DNA from: Letharia columbiana
Lineage: Eukaryota > Ascomycota > Lecanoromycetes > Lecanorales > Parmeliaceae
DNA length: 64,000 bases
Direction of reading: 5' to 3'
Assembly: GCF_014066305.1 (NCBI RefSeq)
Contig: NW_023501040.1
Location: 1,211,001-1,275,000, forward strand
This document shows, piece by piece, positions 1-13,523 of this stretch (within the stretch, counting starts at the first letter, position 1; every line of letters starts with the position of its first letter). Under the pieces are notes generated by a model. The model worked only from the letters and a program-made list of their open reading frames with translations, ran no database searches and was not told the DNA's origin. A program made the translations under genes and the position numbers.

Positions 1-1509
1 AGGTACACTTGAGAACACGTGCACTTCGACCCTCAAGCGTTCGATCGATGTCAGGTCACACAGTGTGTGAGAGCTAGATAGAGATATGTATTGCTATCCT
101 AGCCAGACAAGGAAAGACGTTCCCATAAAAGGAGCTCTGTGGAAGAGCTGCTGTGCAGCGTTTCCAGGATGTCTCAATAGCTGTTAAATGACAGTACGAA
201 GACACATCGCCAGACGACATGCAGAGAAACTCCGGACATGAATTCCAAGTTCAAGTCATGACCAATAGCAAATAAGTTTTCTTCACGACTGGGGCTAGGA
301 GGTCGTGTTTGTACCAAGAATAGTCAGGGGAAAGATATTAGGGCAGGCTTTGCCGAACGTTTGTCCGTGAGCCAAAACAGAAGGTCAAAACGTTGACCCC
401 CGAAGCCGCTAACAAAATCTCATCAAGATGAGCGTCCATAGAAGCGAACAAGCTTCTGAGAGGACCTTTGTTTATGGTCGAAAGGCATTCATAGATAAAA
501 CATGGTCTACAGCATATTTTCCCAAGAAGACACTCAACTGTCTGCAAAAGCTCCATAGGATTACAATGGCCGTTTAAATAAGGTACAAAGGTACCTTTCA
601 AGCCACCAGTGTGGAGGCATTCCAAGCGGACAAGGATCAAGAACCTTTGAGGCATGTCTTCCCGAGGAGATCGAGATGCTAATTTGACGCCAAAGCCTCT
701 TCTGATCTGACCTCAGGGCAACGAGCCGGACTAGTACTTGTTCGACAACGTCTTATGGTTGCAAAGAGATAATGTCTCTCTACCTGGTCGTCACCTCATA
801 TGTTTCTGGAGTAAAGTCAGATGGCAGTCTCCAAAGATCTTGAGCTTTCACAAGACCAAGCGCAAGAGACCGTCGACGATCTCGGGAAGTTGAGTATTCG
901 GAGTCCCATCGTCAAGCATGTTTCTCAATTGGCCTCAGCTTTGGTATGATCGAAGGAAATGTTGCATAGCCGTTGCAAGGTCTTGATGATGGTCGGTTTT
1001 AGGGACTAGCCGCGGGCGCAGCCGCCCAGAAACGGGGCGGAGGACCACTTGAACTCTCATGGCTGAGGGTAAGGATGGTCATCCAGAAGATTTACGTCTG
1101 CCTGCTGCTCGATCCTTGCGAGCTGCAGGTTGACTGACGGTAGCTCGGTGGCTAAAAATGATCGGCCATGATAATAGCGTCTGTCGATCACGCCGTGTTG
1201 CCTTACGCTCGAATTGCCCCACATGATGTTGTACCAGTATCAGGAGTTCTTTCGTGAAAGCCATACAACCGTTTTTTGACCTTTCATCAGAAACCTCGTC
1301 TAATTGATGACGACTTCCAGTGACTGAGGAACAATTGAGGAACAGACTAGAGGTCACTCACTGGATGTGGGATTGTCTTCAGTGAAAATCCCTGCATCCT
1401 TCCCTGCACCGAAGGGCTTCCTCCGATACTGGCATTTCCTGGCGACGACCTTCCTTCCTTACGCATCGTGCGCCGGCGAGACAAATCCAGTTCCTCCTCC
1501 CTAGCCGCC
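1..1509. other. Left-edge region without a supported gene
   Basis: No conserved protein could be recognised. An open frame of 105 codons lies on the minus strand at 338-655, rich in Leu and Cys, but it shows no family motif, intron signals or partner exon, so it is not called. A short GC-rich patch occurs near 1011-1045 (GCGGGCGCAGCCGCCCAG), which can fold weakly. Both strands around 1079-1582 hold only overlapping shadow frames. Confidence 0.4.
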
Positions 1510-2027
1510 ATGTCGGGAACTTCAGCACAACAGGCTTCCGACCTTGCCTCTCTGTCTCAACCTTCAACGCGCTCCCGCGCAACCAGCTCTCGCCTTCGGC
1601 TTCTGTGCCTAACCACTGGCACGTATCCCTCCGCCAAGTGCCCCTCCAGCCCCCCGGCCAAGTTCTCTTCCTTATCAGTCCTGCCGCTCGCTACGTCCAT
1701 GTCGAAGGACCTTTACCACCCAGTTACACCAGCGCCACTACAGAGGTGAAAGCAACAATATGGAGTATGCTGTTGCTGAAGGCATTCAACCAGGGCTTGG
1801 GTGCGACTGAAGAGCATAAGAGAGCGGGTGCGATCGTGGGTCGGCCGTGGAGTTGGGTGTGCAACGATGCGGAGATGGCTGGGGCAGTTGGAGAGATGCT
1901 GAGGAGCATTGGAGTGCTGGCGCCGGAGGGGGTAGGATTGGCTGGGGATGAGGAGAATGGGATTGCCGATGAGGAGTGGAGCCGGTTCTTTGGAGAACTG
2001 CATAATACTATACGGATGGGCGATTGA
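1510..2027 (+). pseudogene. Small hypothetical protein, probably frameshifted
   Basis: The better-supported part is the 3' frame (about 1563-2027), about 150 residues with protein-like composition and motifs such as PNHWHVSLRQ, LLKAFNQGLGATEEHK and GAIVGRPWSWV, ending at the TGA at 2025-2027. The only ATG in a sensible place (1510, MSGTSAQQ) lies in another frame, and no GT donor between them gives a normal intron. I therefore infer a one-base indel between about 1545 and 1605. I do not recognise the family. It could instead be a complete gene starting upstream in the 1563 frame through an unseen exon. Confidence 0.35.
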
Positions 2028-2275
2028 GGTCGAGTCGCAAACGATATGCGATAAAGCCCTGTAGGCTCATATTTGGTTCTTCGGATGGTAGACTGAGCTC
2101 AAGCAGTCGAAGTCCTTGTTGGAGGACGTTCTTTGCTTGCAGATGGCATATCAAAGTACCACGAGTAGATAGCGGCTGTTGACTGAAAATGTCTGGTAGC
2201 TGATTCAGCCCCAGAGACGATGTCGAAAAGCCTCCGGTCTGCGCCCATCTAAGAGGATGAGTGGTTTGTAGATAG

Positions 2276-3175
2276 TAGAGAAGTTGGTCAGATTCCACCT
2301 TTTCTTACAAGGAGGGACATGACTTTGAGGATCTTCTCATTCACGCAGCACAGGGGGGGCCATTCGGATCTCATACGGCTTATGATTGAGAAGTGCCAAG
2401 TGGAGCCTTCGCAAAGGCTTCAGAGCCGAATTATGAAGCACGCTGCTCATCATGGCCACCAAGAACTTATCCTCACGGCCTTGGATAATCAAGCTCAAGT
2501 GGACTATACTGGTTATGGAGAACATCTAGAATATCAAGTGGTGACCCCTCTGGAGCTAGCCGCTTCGCATGGCCATGAAAAGATTGTCAGACTACTTCTA
2601 GAATGGGGTACAAATCATCTTCGCGGAAGGAGAAGAGGGATAGCATTGTTCGAAGCTATGAGACGTGGATACCGATGCACTGTGCAGGCTTTTCTCGACC
2701 ACGGTGCTGACTTGAATGTCCTAACCTGTCGGCGCGGAATTCGGAATCCTTTGGTTGCCGCATCTATCTATGGGCATGCAGATGTGGTACAAGTCTTGCT
2801 TGAGAGAACGGACATGCTTCAATGCAGCAAATTTGTCGGTCGGCTGGCAATTTGCTGCGCTGCTCGGTTGGGGTATATTGCCATCGTACGCATACTCGTT
2901 GAGCAAGGTATCGATCCAGACTGGCTTTGGGCAACGAAACCCCAATGTATCAAGCACTGACGCATGGGCAAGGTGATGTTGTCAAAGCACTAACCGAGTT
3001 GGGAGCTGAGAAGATAGAACTGTCAAACTTCAAGTATGCCAACAAGCGTGACTACGCTATTCGACGCCAGAAGCACCCTTTGCGCGTAATACCAGGTTTT
3101 GCCGGCTTCGAGACGCATCGGGCTCACAGGCTTCGAGCCCGTCTGACACATCCACACTTTACAATTCCGTGGTGA
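2276..3175 (+). pseudogene. Ankyrin-repeat protein, broken by two single-base indels
   Basis: Several consecutive ankyrin repeats are visible: TPLELAASHGHEKIVRLLLE, then NPLVAASIYGHADVVQVLLE, then IAIVRILVEQGIDPD. The first repeat (LLIHAAQ) lies one frame away from its continuation (GGHSDLIRLMIE); the shift falls on a run of seven G at 2353-2359 where six would keep the frame. The last repeat (GNETPMYQALTHGQGDVVKAL) is again shifted at the GGG near 2928-2930, where one more G restores it. The 5' end is unclear: the frame opens after a stop at 2276 with no good ATG. Ankyrin proteins are protein-interaction scaffolds. Either a decayed copy or a functional gene damaged by sequence errors. It converges tail to tail with the next gene, 19 bp apart. 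Confidence 0.75.
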
Positions 3176-3194
3176 TTTTTGGTGCCCATCATGC

Positions 3195-3680
3195 TCAGAC
3201 ATCGGGATCCTGCTTGAAAGTCAATTCATTTCGTGGTTTTGATCCGATCAAACGAGTGCAACCTACACTATCCTCTCGAGCCAATGGTCCTACCGCATCG
3301 CAAATATTCTGTCTCAAAACTTCTACCAAGAACTCCGTCCTCTCCGACCCACTTCCAAGTACAACCTTAATCCTGCACCGCTTCTCTACCTCGGATATCG
3401 TGCATTTAGTGGTGCTTTCCGGGACCCAAATACCCCATCGGCGTGCTCTTGGCGTTGGGTAGCCGAAGTCGTCTTCGTTGGAGTCGCTGACGGACTCGCA
3501 GTGTTGCCGGATGAAGTACTCTTTCGCTAGTGCGTTGGCAAAATTGCGGGAGAAAGTGACCTCCTCGATATGCGTGGTCTTGTGGAGGGGGACAAAGGTT
3601 TCTTCGTCGTCGGGATCACGGTAGAAGCGAGAGGATTCCGTGACGACGACAGGGTAGCAGTTTTGGGGTCGCGAATCCAT
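3195..3680 (-). CDS. Hypothetical protein, 161 aa
   Basis: Single uninterrupted frame from ATG at 3680 (MDSRPQNCYPVVVTES) to TGA at 3195. The residue mix is protein-like, with charged stretches (DPDDEETFVPL, SDSNEDDFGYPTPRARRWG) and no transmembrane segment, signal peptide or repeat. I do not recognise a domain. Its end almost touches the broken ankyrin gene on the opposite strand. A fungal hypothetical protein is the best description; spurious ORF remains possible. Confidence 0.5.
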   Translation of the reverse strand: MDSRPQNCYPVVVTESSRFYRDPDDEETFVPLHKTTHIEEVTFSRNFANALAKEYFIRQHCESVSDSNEDDFGYPTPRARRWGIWVPESTTKCTISEVEKRCRIKVVLGSGSERTEFLVEVLRQNICDAVGPLAREDSVGCTRLIGSKPRNELTFKQDPDV

Positions 3681-3844
3681 GATAGCGGATCAGTTCAGTG
3701 AAATCGTGTCCTTTGATTTTCTGTGAAGGAAATGAGAGAAAAGGCTATTGGGAAAGAATTTAATCGTGGGCCCACTTTTGTTGAGAATGTTAGAGTTGGA
3801 TTTGATGGAGGATGAAGGATTGATTGATTGCTATGGTAAGTAGG

Positions 3845-3875
3845 CACCCGGGTGACAGAAAAGCCTGGACACTAA
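3845..3875 (+). repeat. Left terminal inverted repeat of the MITE
   Basis: Reads outward-in as CACCCGGGTGACAGAAAAGC and on to ACACTAA; it is the exact reverse complement of 4086-4116 over all 31 positions. Confidence 0.9.
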
Positions 3876-4085
3876 CCTGAATTAAGCTAGGAGATCAAGG
3901 GCCGTCCCACATACAATTTCACACCCAAATTTCACCCTCTTAGGTCATGAATGAGTGTGTAATTAGTATGCCTGAAAGGATCCAGGCTATTCTAGACGGT
4001 GATGGACAAGTGACAGGCTATTAATGGAGAAACATGGTATTTGCGCAGAGAAATTTGGTGGGGGAAGGCCGTAATTCCCATTTGC

Positions 4086-4116
4086 TTAGTGTCCAGGCTT
4101 TTCTGTCACCCGGGTG
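4086..4116 (-). repeat. Right terminal inverted repeat of the MITE
   Basis: Exact reverse complement of 3845-3875 over 31 positions; followed directly by GTAGG, the same pentamer that precedes the left repeat. Confidence 0.9.
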
Positions 4117-4121
4117 GTAGG

Positions 4122-4973
4122 CTACTTATATACCATGTGAAGCCTATGCCAATTTGCCACTATGAGGGATAGCACACAGTGCTGTAGCATTCCAACAGTT
4201 AGACTATGCTTTGTTTAGAAAAGATTTTCTATTCTGTGAAGACCATTAAAGACTATAAGGAAATAGCACACAGCGGGCATACTCTTATTATACACACGAA
4301 AATACCCGGAGATCGGTTCTATGACTCAACCCATTCTACTAGAAGATTCCACCCGAATTAGTTCAATCCGTGGGTGCCTTTTCCAATTCGATTTCCGAAT
4401 AAGCGAAGCAATTACCAAACACCGACACTTTTCGCTCAAGCTCTTTAAGCGAATAGTGGCGCCACAGCTTGATATACACTACAACTCTCGATATCTACCC
4501 GTTTTCGCTGTCTCCGGCAGGTGGTTGCTTCACAGTGCTCGGCAACCGCATTTGGGCCAATCAATTCGGCTAAGTGAGCTCATAGAGCATTAGCAGAGAT
4601 GCTATGGCGGAGAAGGCTTGGAGGCATTCATGGTCTCTGGCACGTGATCAGCCTGCATTCCAGTGGCCAACAATCAACAAGGTCCCGACAACAGAATGCG
4701 TAACATTCGATACTGGAAGACGAGCCGCATCTCCTACGGTTAATCGAGAAAAGCTGGGAACGGATCAAGTATACCTTGCGCACTGCGAGTGACACCTTCG
4801 GGTTTTTGAGTTTGGAATTGGGTGGCTTCAGTGATACCTGTCTCCACGCTCCCTAAGCACACTTTTCCAGCAGGTGCAAATGTCCCTTTGCGCGGAAAAT
4901 CACGACCTTGATCTTTGTCAATTCTAAACTCCATTACGACCGGATCTACTTCTTGCCAATAGTCTTCCGCACC
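4122..4973. other. Intergenic stretch between the MITE and the PAN-domain gene
   Basis: Holds an open frame of 90 codons at 4321-4593 (plus) and one of 62 codons at 4604-4792 with no recognisable motif. A missing 5' exon of the downstream cell-surface gene, carrying its signal peptide, could lie here but I could not place one with confidence. Confidence 0.4.
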
Positions 4974-6497
4974 ATGGGCATTATAGTCTCAATTCCTCAA
5001 ATCGAGGGGCTCAGGACTGTTTTGCCCCTGTCCTCTACGACTTGTTCTACCTCGTACGCTTTCGATTCTGCCCAAACCAGTGATTTCGCTGTCTCTACCA
5101 GGAACTTCGATAATTCTAGTAAGTCACTGCACGGTCCTTGGTTGTAATCTAGCTGACATAAGCCTAAGATATCGAAAGTACCCTTGTCGTTACCGTTGCC
5201 GCCGCCCAGACGGGTGAGGTTCCGTCTGCAGATGGGACTGATGTTATATGGGTCAGGCCTTCGGACTTTACGGAAACAGTCACGACGTATCTAAGTACGG
5301 CGACCGTGACGAGCACGATCAGCTCGACCAAACTGATTACTGCTACGGCTAAAGTTGTAGCGAGTAATTGCCCTACCACCACAGCCACAACTTCGGATAC
5401 GGTTAAATTAACGGCCTTGACTAAGGTCTACACTTCAGGAACTGTGGGGATGCCAGCACACTCAAGTCCGCCACCAGTTTCGTCTGACTACGGCATTCCT
5501 TCATCGAGCGGGTTACCTGAAAATGGAGCACATGTCATTGAAACCTACATCTCGATTCTCTCAAATCCACGAGCAGATATTTCTTCTGGGTACGGCACAT
5601 CCTCATACAGCAGGCTACCAGGAAGTGGAGCACTCTCTCCTCAAAGCTCGCTCTCTAGATTTGTCACACGATCAACCAAAAGTCGCTCCTCAACTTCTGT
5701 CTCTGGAAGCGAAGCATCCACACTTCGCAGCGTAATCGCTGCCATTTCAAACAAACATCCACCTGTGAGCAAAAAACCCCCTGTCGCTACCGTGCGATAT
5801 ACGCATCCTACTCGCGCGACCTCAGTGTCCCAGCTCGACCGAGGAAGTCTTACCGTTAGAGGACACGGTGTTGCTTACGGCGAAGCGGACTACACACTGT
5901 CATCCAAGGGGCCCATCGGTAGACGTGACATACCATGCAACAGTGACCGGGACCAAAAAACCCTCGTGCGTCTCCTCAACAAGAAAATTGTGTCGTGCTC
6001 AATGCCTCTTTTTGAGCTAATACGCTTGATACAGAACTATCCCAGGTCCAATTGACTGGCACCATACGACAACTTTGACGAAGACCGAAGATGTCACGAC
6101 TACCACTGTTTACACAAGCGCAATCACGAATCACACGAGTACTACCACCATTACAACGTTGCCAACCCGCTGCCTTACCAGCAGAACATCAAGTTCGAGC
6201 CCAACTTTTTCTACATCTTGCACATCAGCAATCCCCAATCCAGATCCTCCCGCAAATGATACTTGCGCAGAAGACGGCCTACTGGAATACAGTAATACCT
6301 TACAGCCGCCTGATACCCTCGAAGACTGCGCAGCTGCATGTCTCGCAGACCCCAGCTGCCTTTCTTTTACGTTCATACCCAGTGAAAGCACATGCTATAC
6401 ATCGCTTTACCCCCTTGCGGACTCTGCATATGCTGGAGTGCAGCAGTATCACATTTACAACTACGATAGGGATTGTTATTCGTGTTCGTCGTTATGA
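4974..6497 (+). CDS. Ser/Thr-rich surface protein with C-terminal PAN/Apple-like domain (one frameshift)
   Basis: Three exons: 4974-5118, 5169-5965 and 6035-6497. Intron 1 (50 bp) has GTAAGT, CTGAC and AAG; intron 2 (69 bp) has GTGCGT, CTAAT and ACAG; both keep the frame. The middle is Ser/Thr/Pro-rich with two imperfect copies of a roughly 22-residue unit (SSDYGIPSSSGLPENG, SSGYGTSSYSRLPGSG), typical of O-glycosylated wall proteins. The last exon has Thr-rich stalk sequence and then a Cys-rich module (DTCAEDGLLEY, LEDCAAACLADPSCLSFTF, STCYTSLYP, DCYSC) with the spacing of PAN/Apple-like adhesion modules in fungal surface proteins. Exon 2 carries one surplus base, most likely in the CCC at 5829-5831, where the reading shifts from ATSVS to SSTEEVLPLEDT. 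No signal peptide is visible from ATG 4974, so a 5' exon may be missing. Confidence 0.6.
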
Positions 6498-7490
6498 GCC
6501 TGAACACTCTCAGCAGTATCGGCGTTGGCATTAGCGGCTGTAGCAAGCAGGCTGCCAAAAAGAAAACGGCAGTCTGGACCGCCAAATCTCTTGTGCTCAC
6601 GTCAGTCTTTGGGTATGAACATTAATTCTAATTTTTTTTCACGGTCGAAAATACCACACAACAAGCGTTGGATGGCTTAAAAATTCTTTGTTGATGCTAT
6701 TTTGGTCGAAGTCTTGAGTATTTGTACCCGTTTCAGCTGCCGCTTTTTTTGACCCCTTGTCTGTTAGCCAGCAGAAGCCGGGCACCTACGCTTTCGATGG
6801 CCCAGCAAGGGTCAAATGAACGCGCTTAACTCCGATGTTGTCGTTTTGATGAGCGACTATTAGTCCCAATGCGGAAAAGAGACAGGCAATTGCCTTTTCG
6901 GACCTTTCTCGTGTCTCGATAGATTAATGTATGACATTCATTATGAGGCACGCTATCACATTAATAGAAGTGGCAGTCTGCGGAGTTGAAGTCCTTCCGA
7001 TTCCGCATCAAACTTGGGCGTCAACCCGGAAGAAAGTGTCGTCTGTAAACAATTCATCTCAACAATGGCGTTAAGAGCAAGAAGCTCCCGTATTGAGTGC
7101 CACTTGCCTACTATCAATGTTGATGTTCCAGCGGCCAGACGGCAATGAGACTCGCTTACTGGACATGCTACTGCATCAGATGTGGGCTGGGACTGTGCAC
7201 TCAGCTAGCAATTCATCAGCTCTTCGGCGGTAGAGTGAATCGTCTGACTGATACTTCTGCATCTTCTAGAACATACTGTTGTAGATTGTGAGGGCGGCCA
7301 CCCGAATCACTCCTCGGCTAAATGCGGTCCTAAGGCTAAGGCGGGCTAAAAGCGGCAGACTGCCACTTCAACAGACGCGACTGACATCTCCCACGTCTCT
7401 CGTAGAGTACACCACAGTCGCTAGACAGCGAGCTGACGCAAGTGCGATAGGGCGGCGCTCTGAGAGAGCCAGTGTAATAATGCTTGAGTC
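6498..7490. other. Intergenic region upstream of MCC beta
   Basis: No supported gene. Contains T- and A-rich tracts (for example a run of T near 6634) and presumably the promoter of the carboxylase gene that starts at 7491. I see no repeat or RNA structure. Confidence 0.4.
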
Positions 7491-9480
<1,990 letters not shown>

Positions 9481-9993
9481 GCGCCCTAGCTGTCACAGAT
9501 ATGGATATGACCGAATGGTTGGAAAATATGCCATGTGAGATCTGATTCATGACTGGGCAACCATCTGTTCATGTCGTTGAACCATCCCTAGACCGCCAGC
9601 GTCTCCTATTGTGGTCTCCAGCGAAACGTTTGGCTCTTGAGCTTGTCCACAGTCGCTGCGTTTATGCTTCTAGAGCGGCTGTGTCGTTGATGATTGAGGA
9701 TGTCGGAGCCTATGGTGTCTGCTACCAACACTTGCAACGTGTCGATAACATCATTGGAATTGGTCGTGTCAACAGCTATCCTACCCTCATTATGCAAAGA
9801 TACTGAATGTTTCATCAACCGATTTCCGGTTCGATTCTACCCCACATAAGCAAGTCATGAGGACATCGAACGAACCCCTTCCAATTAGCCATCTCACACC
9901 ATATCACTACAAATACAAGTTTCTTCCAGCTCCCGCTTATCTAGCGTGGCCTCCTCCAACCACGCCCCTTCACTTCAATGGCAGGACTCACGC
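9481..9993. other. Intergenic region between convergent genes
   Basis: Only short shadow frames on both strands (85 and 70 codons). A chance GGTTCGATTC near 9829 resembles a tRNA B box but no matching A box or stems are present. Confidence 0.4.
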
Positions 9994-11335
9994 TCACAAA
10001 TGGCCAATTCCCATAGCTTTGAGCAGCCTGATACCACCCAGCCCCTTGATCTGATACCTCATTTCCCGTCTCATCGCAAGAAGCTGCTTGTCTTTGTACG
10101 CTTCCTTGGTCACCAGTTTCAACCCCTCGCACAGTTCCTCCACTGCCTGTGGGTGTCTGCCCAAACGCGCGCTCGCCGTTGCCTTCAGATAAACTAGCTT
10201 TGCGTAGGAGTTCTCGCGTCGCATCGCCCTCCCGTTTGGGTCAAACCGTGTGGCATCGCAAGCCCACAAATGGACATCTTCAAATGCGTCGAGTCTGTAA
10301 CTTGTGAAGGCGAGGCGAACTACGAGGGTTAGATACGTATCGACAATGGCACCCGGCAGTTCAGGATGGAGTGCTAGCCATTCGGTTCCCGCAAGCCTGC
10401 ATCGTAGGCACGTGGTTATGAGCTGTGAGAAGGCCAGTTCGTAGACTTTCACTGCGCCCTTGAGATCATTCTGAAGGACATATTCATGACCTTTATCCCT
10501 CAACTCGATCGCTGAACTGAAACACTCCTCCACAGCAGGTGCCATACGGGACACTTGTTCGATAATACTAGCGCAGTATTCCGTGTTCGCAGGACCAGTG
10601 ATCGCGAAATGAGAGACGCCGTGGAGTACGGTGAAAGGTTCCAGCAAGCGGCGTTGAGATGAGGTTTGAGCCGGGGTTTTGCTAAGCATGTCATCACACA
10701 TACGGTGGATGGTGACTCTGAATTCGTAGTGCTTAAAAACACTGCCAATGACGGTGTGTTGGATTAACAAGCTCTGACAGAGGAGCTGAAGATCAGTTGA
10801 CGCAATGACGAAACATGGCTCATATTCTTGACTCTTAATTCTGAGTGCGGTATTAAGACGATCAAAGTCCACTGACATAGCACAGTGTTTGAAGGTCTCT
10901 GCTTTGCGACCTTTTAGAAAGACATGTATGCCTTTTAAGTTCATCAGACGTCCGAGGTTCTTTTTGGTGCTGCGGACTCGAACGAACAAATTTTCGTGAT
11001 ACAACACTGTAGAGGCTTCGTTGTGGACCTGGCGGCTTGTTTGAAGGATGGCGGGCTCCAAATGATAGGCATGGCCAGGCCAGAGCTTCGCATGTATTGG
11101 CAACTGAAGTCGTGTCAGCAGTTGAATGTTGAGCTCGGCCAAAAAGCGACAGAGTCAATTAACACAGACGGTTATAGGCCATGAAACTTACTTGTCGGGA
11201 GACCGAAAGATGTTTCGTGTATTGAGTGGAGAGTAGGTTTCGATAGACCTCGGTTCGGATCTCTATTGGCAGCTGCTTCAGGAAAGGCGCTGTTTGGATG
11301 TTGCAGTTCTCCATGCTTGACGCTTTAGGGTCCAT
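9994..11335 (-). CDS. 2EXR/F-box-like fungal protein, 417 aa
   Basis: Two exons, 11192-11335 and 9994-11103, separated by an 88-bp intron (GTAAGT donor, CAG acceptor); the join is in phase. The first exon carries FLKQLPIEIRTEVYRNLLS, the conserved opening of the 2EXR/F-box-like family common in filamentous ascomycetes, and the second continues with HLEPAILQTSRQVHNEASTV, the typical second element of these proteins. The remaining 300 residues are helical and Leu-rich, with a TPR-like stretch near the C-terminus (LKGAVKVYELAFSQLI, YLKATASARLGRHPQAVEEL). Cellular role unknown; substrate-adaptor function is inferred from F-box similarity only. The start at 11335 is the first ATG before the motif; a second ATG seven codons on is equally possible. 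Confidence 0.8.
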
Positions 11336-11651
11336 GTTGCGGACAATTCGAAGTAGACATGAAAAATGCCATTTTTTTTAAGTAGTGGATTCTGCTCTAG
11401 GTGTTAAGCAAATGTGTCGTAGGACTGCTTGATGTTTTGAGAAATGAGTCTTAGTCCGACCGATTTTCGACTAAGGTTTTAGCATCTCATGCGAGAACTC
11501 ATCACTTTGGAGTGTGTTATTCCCAGTGGTGACATTTTATAGATCTCTTGCCATTATGAGTCTGAACTCACAGAGTATTGTGCGCCAGGATGTGTTGTAC
11601 TCTTCAAACTGAGTGGCTTCACTGGTGATTGGTCTCCCTTCTTATTCATCC

Positions 11652-13523
11652 TCACACGATCGGACTGTTCGGTTGCTCAGCTTCGTTGCTATGACCCTCG
11701 ACGATAGGCCTAGGTTCAGTAGCAGCGTTTTGATCTTCGTCATCTTCAGGAGTGCCATCTCTGCAAGCCCAAGCATCGACAAATCTTAAGGTCTCTCTGC
11801 ACCATAGCTTTCTCATCAACAGCAGCCTGGCCGGTACCAAAGCAATGATGATGACGGGAAATGCAGGAGCACCTTTTGTCAAAGTCACAATAAAAATTAC
11901 TACAGTTAATACGATCTGTACGACTGTATAGACATGTACGCCAAGATGGCCATGGACAGCTTTAGGCAATGCTGGTAGCTCGGAGGGTGGGGTGAGAAGG
12001 TAGAAAGACCGGTGGAGTATTGGGCTGGCGGTCAAGTCAATAAGGCACCAGTCGCTTCCCAAAGGGTGGTGTGCCTACTTCACTGCAAGGCTCTGCTCAC
12101 CCATGAACATGAACAGTCCTGCCAAGACACTTGTCGGAGTCAGACCGAGAACCAGCTGAAGAGGCGGGCTGATGAAGCATAAGATCACTCCAGCGTGCAG
12201 AAAAGCGCTCCACCTTTGCTCATACACCCTTCGCACTTCTTGATCCTCCGTCTTCTCCTCTGTCTCCTCCTTGCCTGTTGTAGAGATAGAAGCGGGCTCT
12301 TTCTCAGGGTGCAGAAGGCTCTCAGAATGAAGAGGTGCTTGAGGTAGAAGCCCATTCGCAGGCGGTATTCCCAAGATCCCACAGAGTGCTGTTGTCGTTC
12401 CGAGCAATACAATGTCCCAGGCGAAGCCACCAGGCTTCTTGGTGCCATATCTGTCGATAGTGCAGATGATGCTACTAACCTCGTGATCAAAGAAAAAAAG
12501 GATGGTTATGATGAACCCTGGAATTATGGCAGCAAAGATCCAGGTTACTGGCAAATGCCAGAATTGGACAAAGAAAACAGAGCGATCAGGACTACTTGGC
12601 CGAAAGGCGTGGCTACTGACTGGCAGGGTTTGCTTGTCCAATGACGCTAGCTCTCCAACATGCGGCATCCCAATGAAGATTATGATACTGATAGCGGCCG
12701 CATACTCAGCGAGTCCCATCCGAAGGTATCTATGAAAGAGCGGTCTCCAGGACTCGGCGGTCGAGAGAAATATGGCCACCAGCATAGTACCAACTGCGCC
12801 AATGATAGCGTAGAGGAATGCGGCGAAAGACAGGGCACTATGAGCACGTTGCAGCTCTTGTACAGCTTTGTGGAAATAGATGATACTGTTCAGAAGGGAG
12901 AAGACCTCAGTAGAAAAGGTGGTTACGTATCGCATGGTCCAGTCGTGGGCGTTGAGAACAGCAAGAAGGTAGTGCATCCATCCTGCATGGATGAGTGACC
13001 ACGCCATGAAGGGAAGAAATGGTATCTAAAGCATCCGCGATTAAGATATGTGCCCGGAGACCTAGGGTTCTACTCGACCTACATTTAAAGAGCCGATACA
13101 TAACGAATAAATATTCTCAGCGAGTACCGAGAATGGCCCAGTCACGCCTAGGATTGTGAGGGGCTGAATCGACAGTCTGTAGGGCTCTCATGAGCCTTGC
13201 TTTCTTTTTCTAAGGCTGATCCTTACAGGCAGACGAGAATGTTTCCGCGAAGGTAAGAGATTTATCTAGACTCACAGGCTGAATATGACGCCGCAGAGCC
13301 CCGTACTAAATACCACTTCAATTGTTCCCCATGACTTCCCAGTCAGCACATACAGGTCACTCGCGAAGGTGATACCGGGGAGCAAGTTAGTAAAAAAGAC
13401 GTAGACGGCGGAAGCTACTACGAGCTGGTTGAACACTGTCCAGTCGGATACATAGCGAACTCGAAGGTTGTGCAAATCTTGTCGGATAAGGCGGAAGGGG
13501 CGAAGGCTGCGAGGTAATCGCAT
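11652..13523 (-). CDS. Bor1-like anion (borate/bicarbonate) transporter, 553 aa
   Basis: Plasma-membrane anion transporter of the HCO3-/SLC4 family; yeast Bor1 exports borate. Four exons, 13276-13523, 13083-13176, 12079-13025 and 11652-12024, with GT-AG introns of 99, 57 and 54 bp, close to 554 codons including stop. Family blocks in order: RPFRLIRQDLHNLRVRYVSDW, AVYVFFTNLLPGITFASDLY, STGLCGVIFSL, QPLTILGVTGPFSVLAENIY, IPFLPFMAWSLIHAGWMHYL, the long membrane core with HLPVTWIFAAIIPGFIITIL and FFDHEVSSIICTIDRYGTKK, and GILGIPPANGLLPQAPLHSE. A charged loop rich in Glu follows (EKEPASISTTGKEETEEKTE), then FMGEQSLAVNPILHRSFYLL. Tail is acidic and probably cytosolic. It is divergent with ADE6, sharing 454 bp of upstream DNA. 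Specificity for borate versus other anions cannot be decided here. Confidence 0.88.

Larger units (their letters stand above)
3840..4121. mobile_element. MITE-like non-autonomous DNA transposon
   Basis: Two perfect 31-bp terminal inverted repeats lie at 3845-3875 and 4086-4116, each starting at the outer edge with CACCCGGGTGACAG. They are flanked by an identical 5-bp direct repeat GTAGG (3840-3844 and 4117-4121), consistent with a target-site duplication. The element is 272 bp, AT-rich inside, with no meaningful ORF, so it is non-autonomous. The first ten TIR bases are themselves a palindrome. A TA target (Tc1/mariner/pogo) read one base further out is possible but leaves asymmetric ends, so superfamily is undecided. 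It sits between a hypothetical gene and the PAN-domain gene. Confidence 0.85.

Noticed and set aside
338..655. 105-codon minus-strand frame
   Set aside because: No motif, no partner exon, and composition not clearly coding.
9825..9845. B-box-like GGTTCGATTC
   Set aside because: No A box at the right distance and no cloverleaf.
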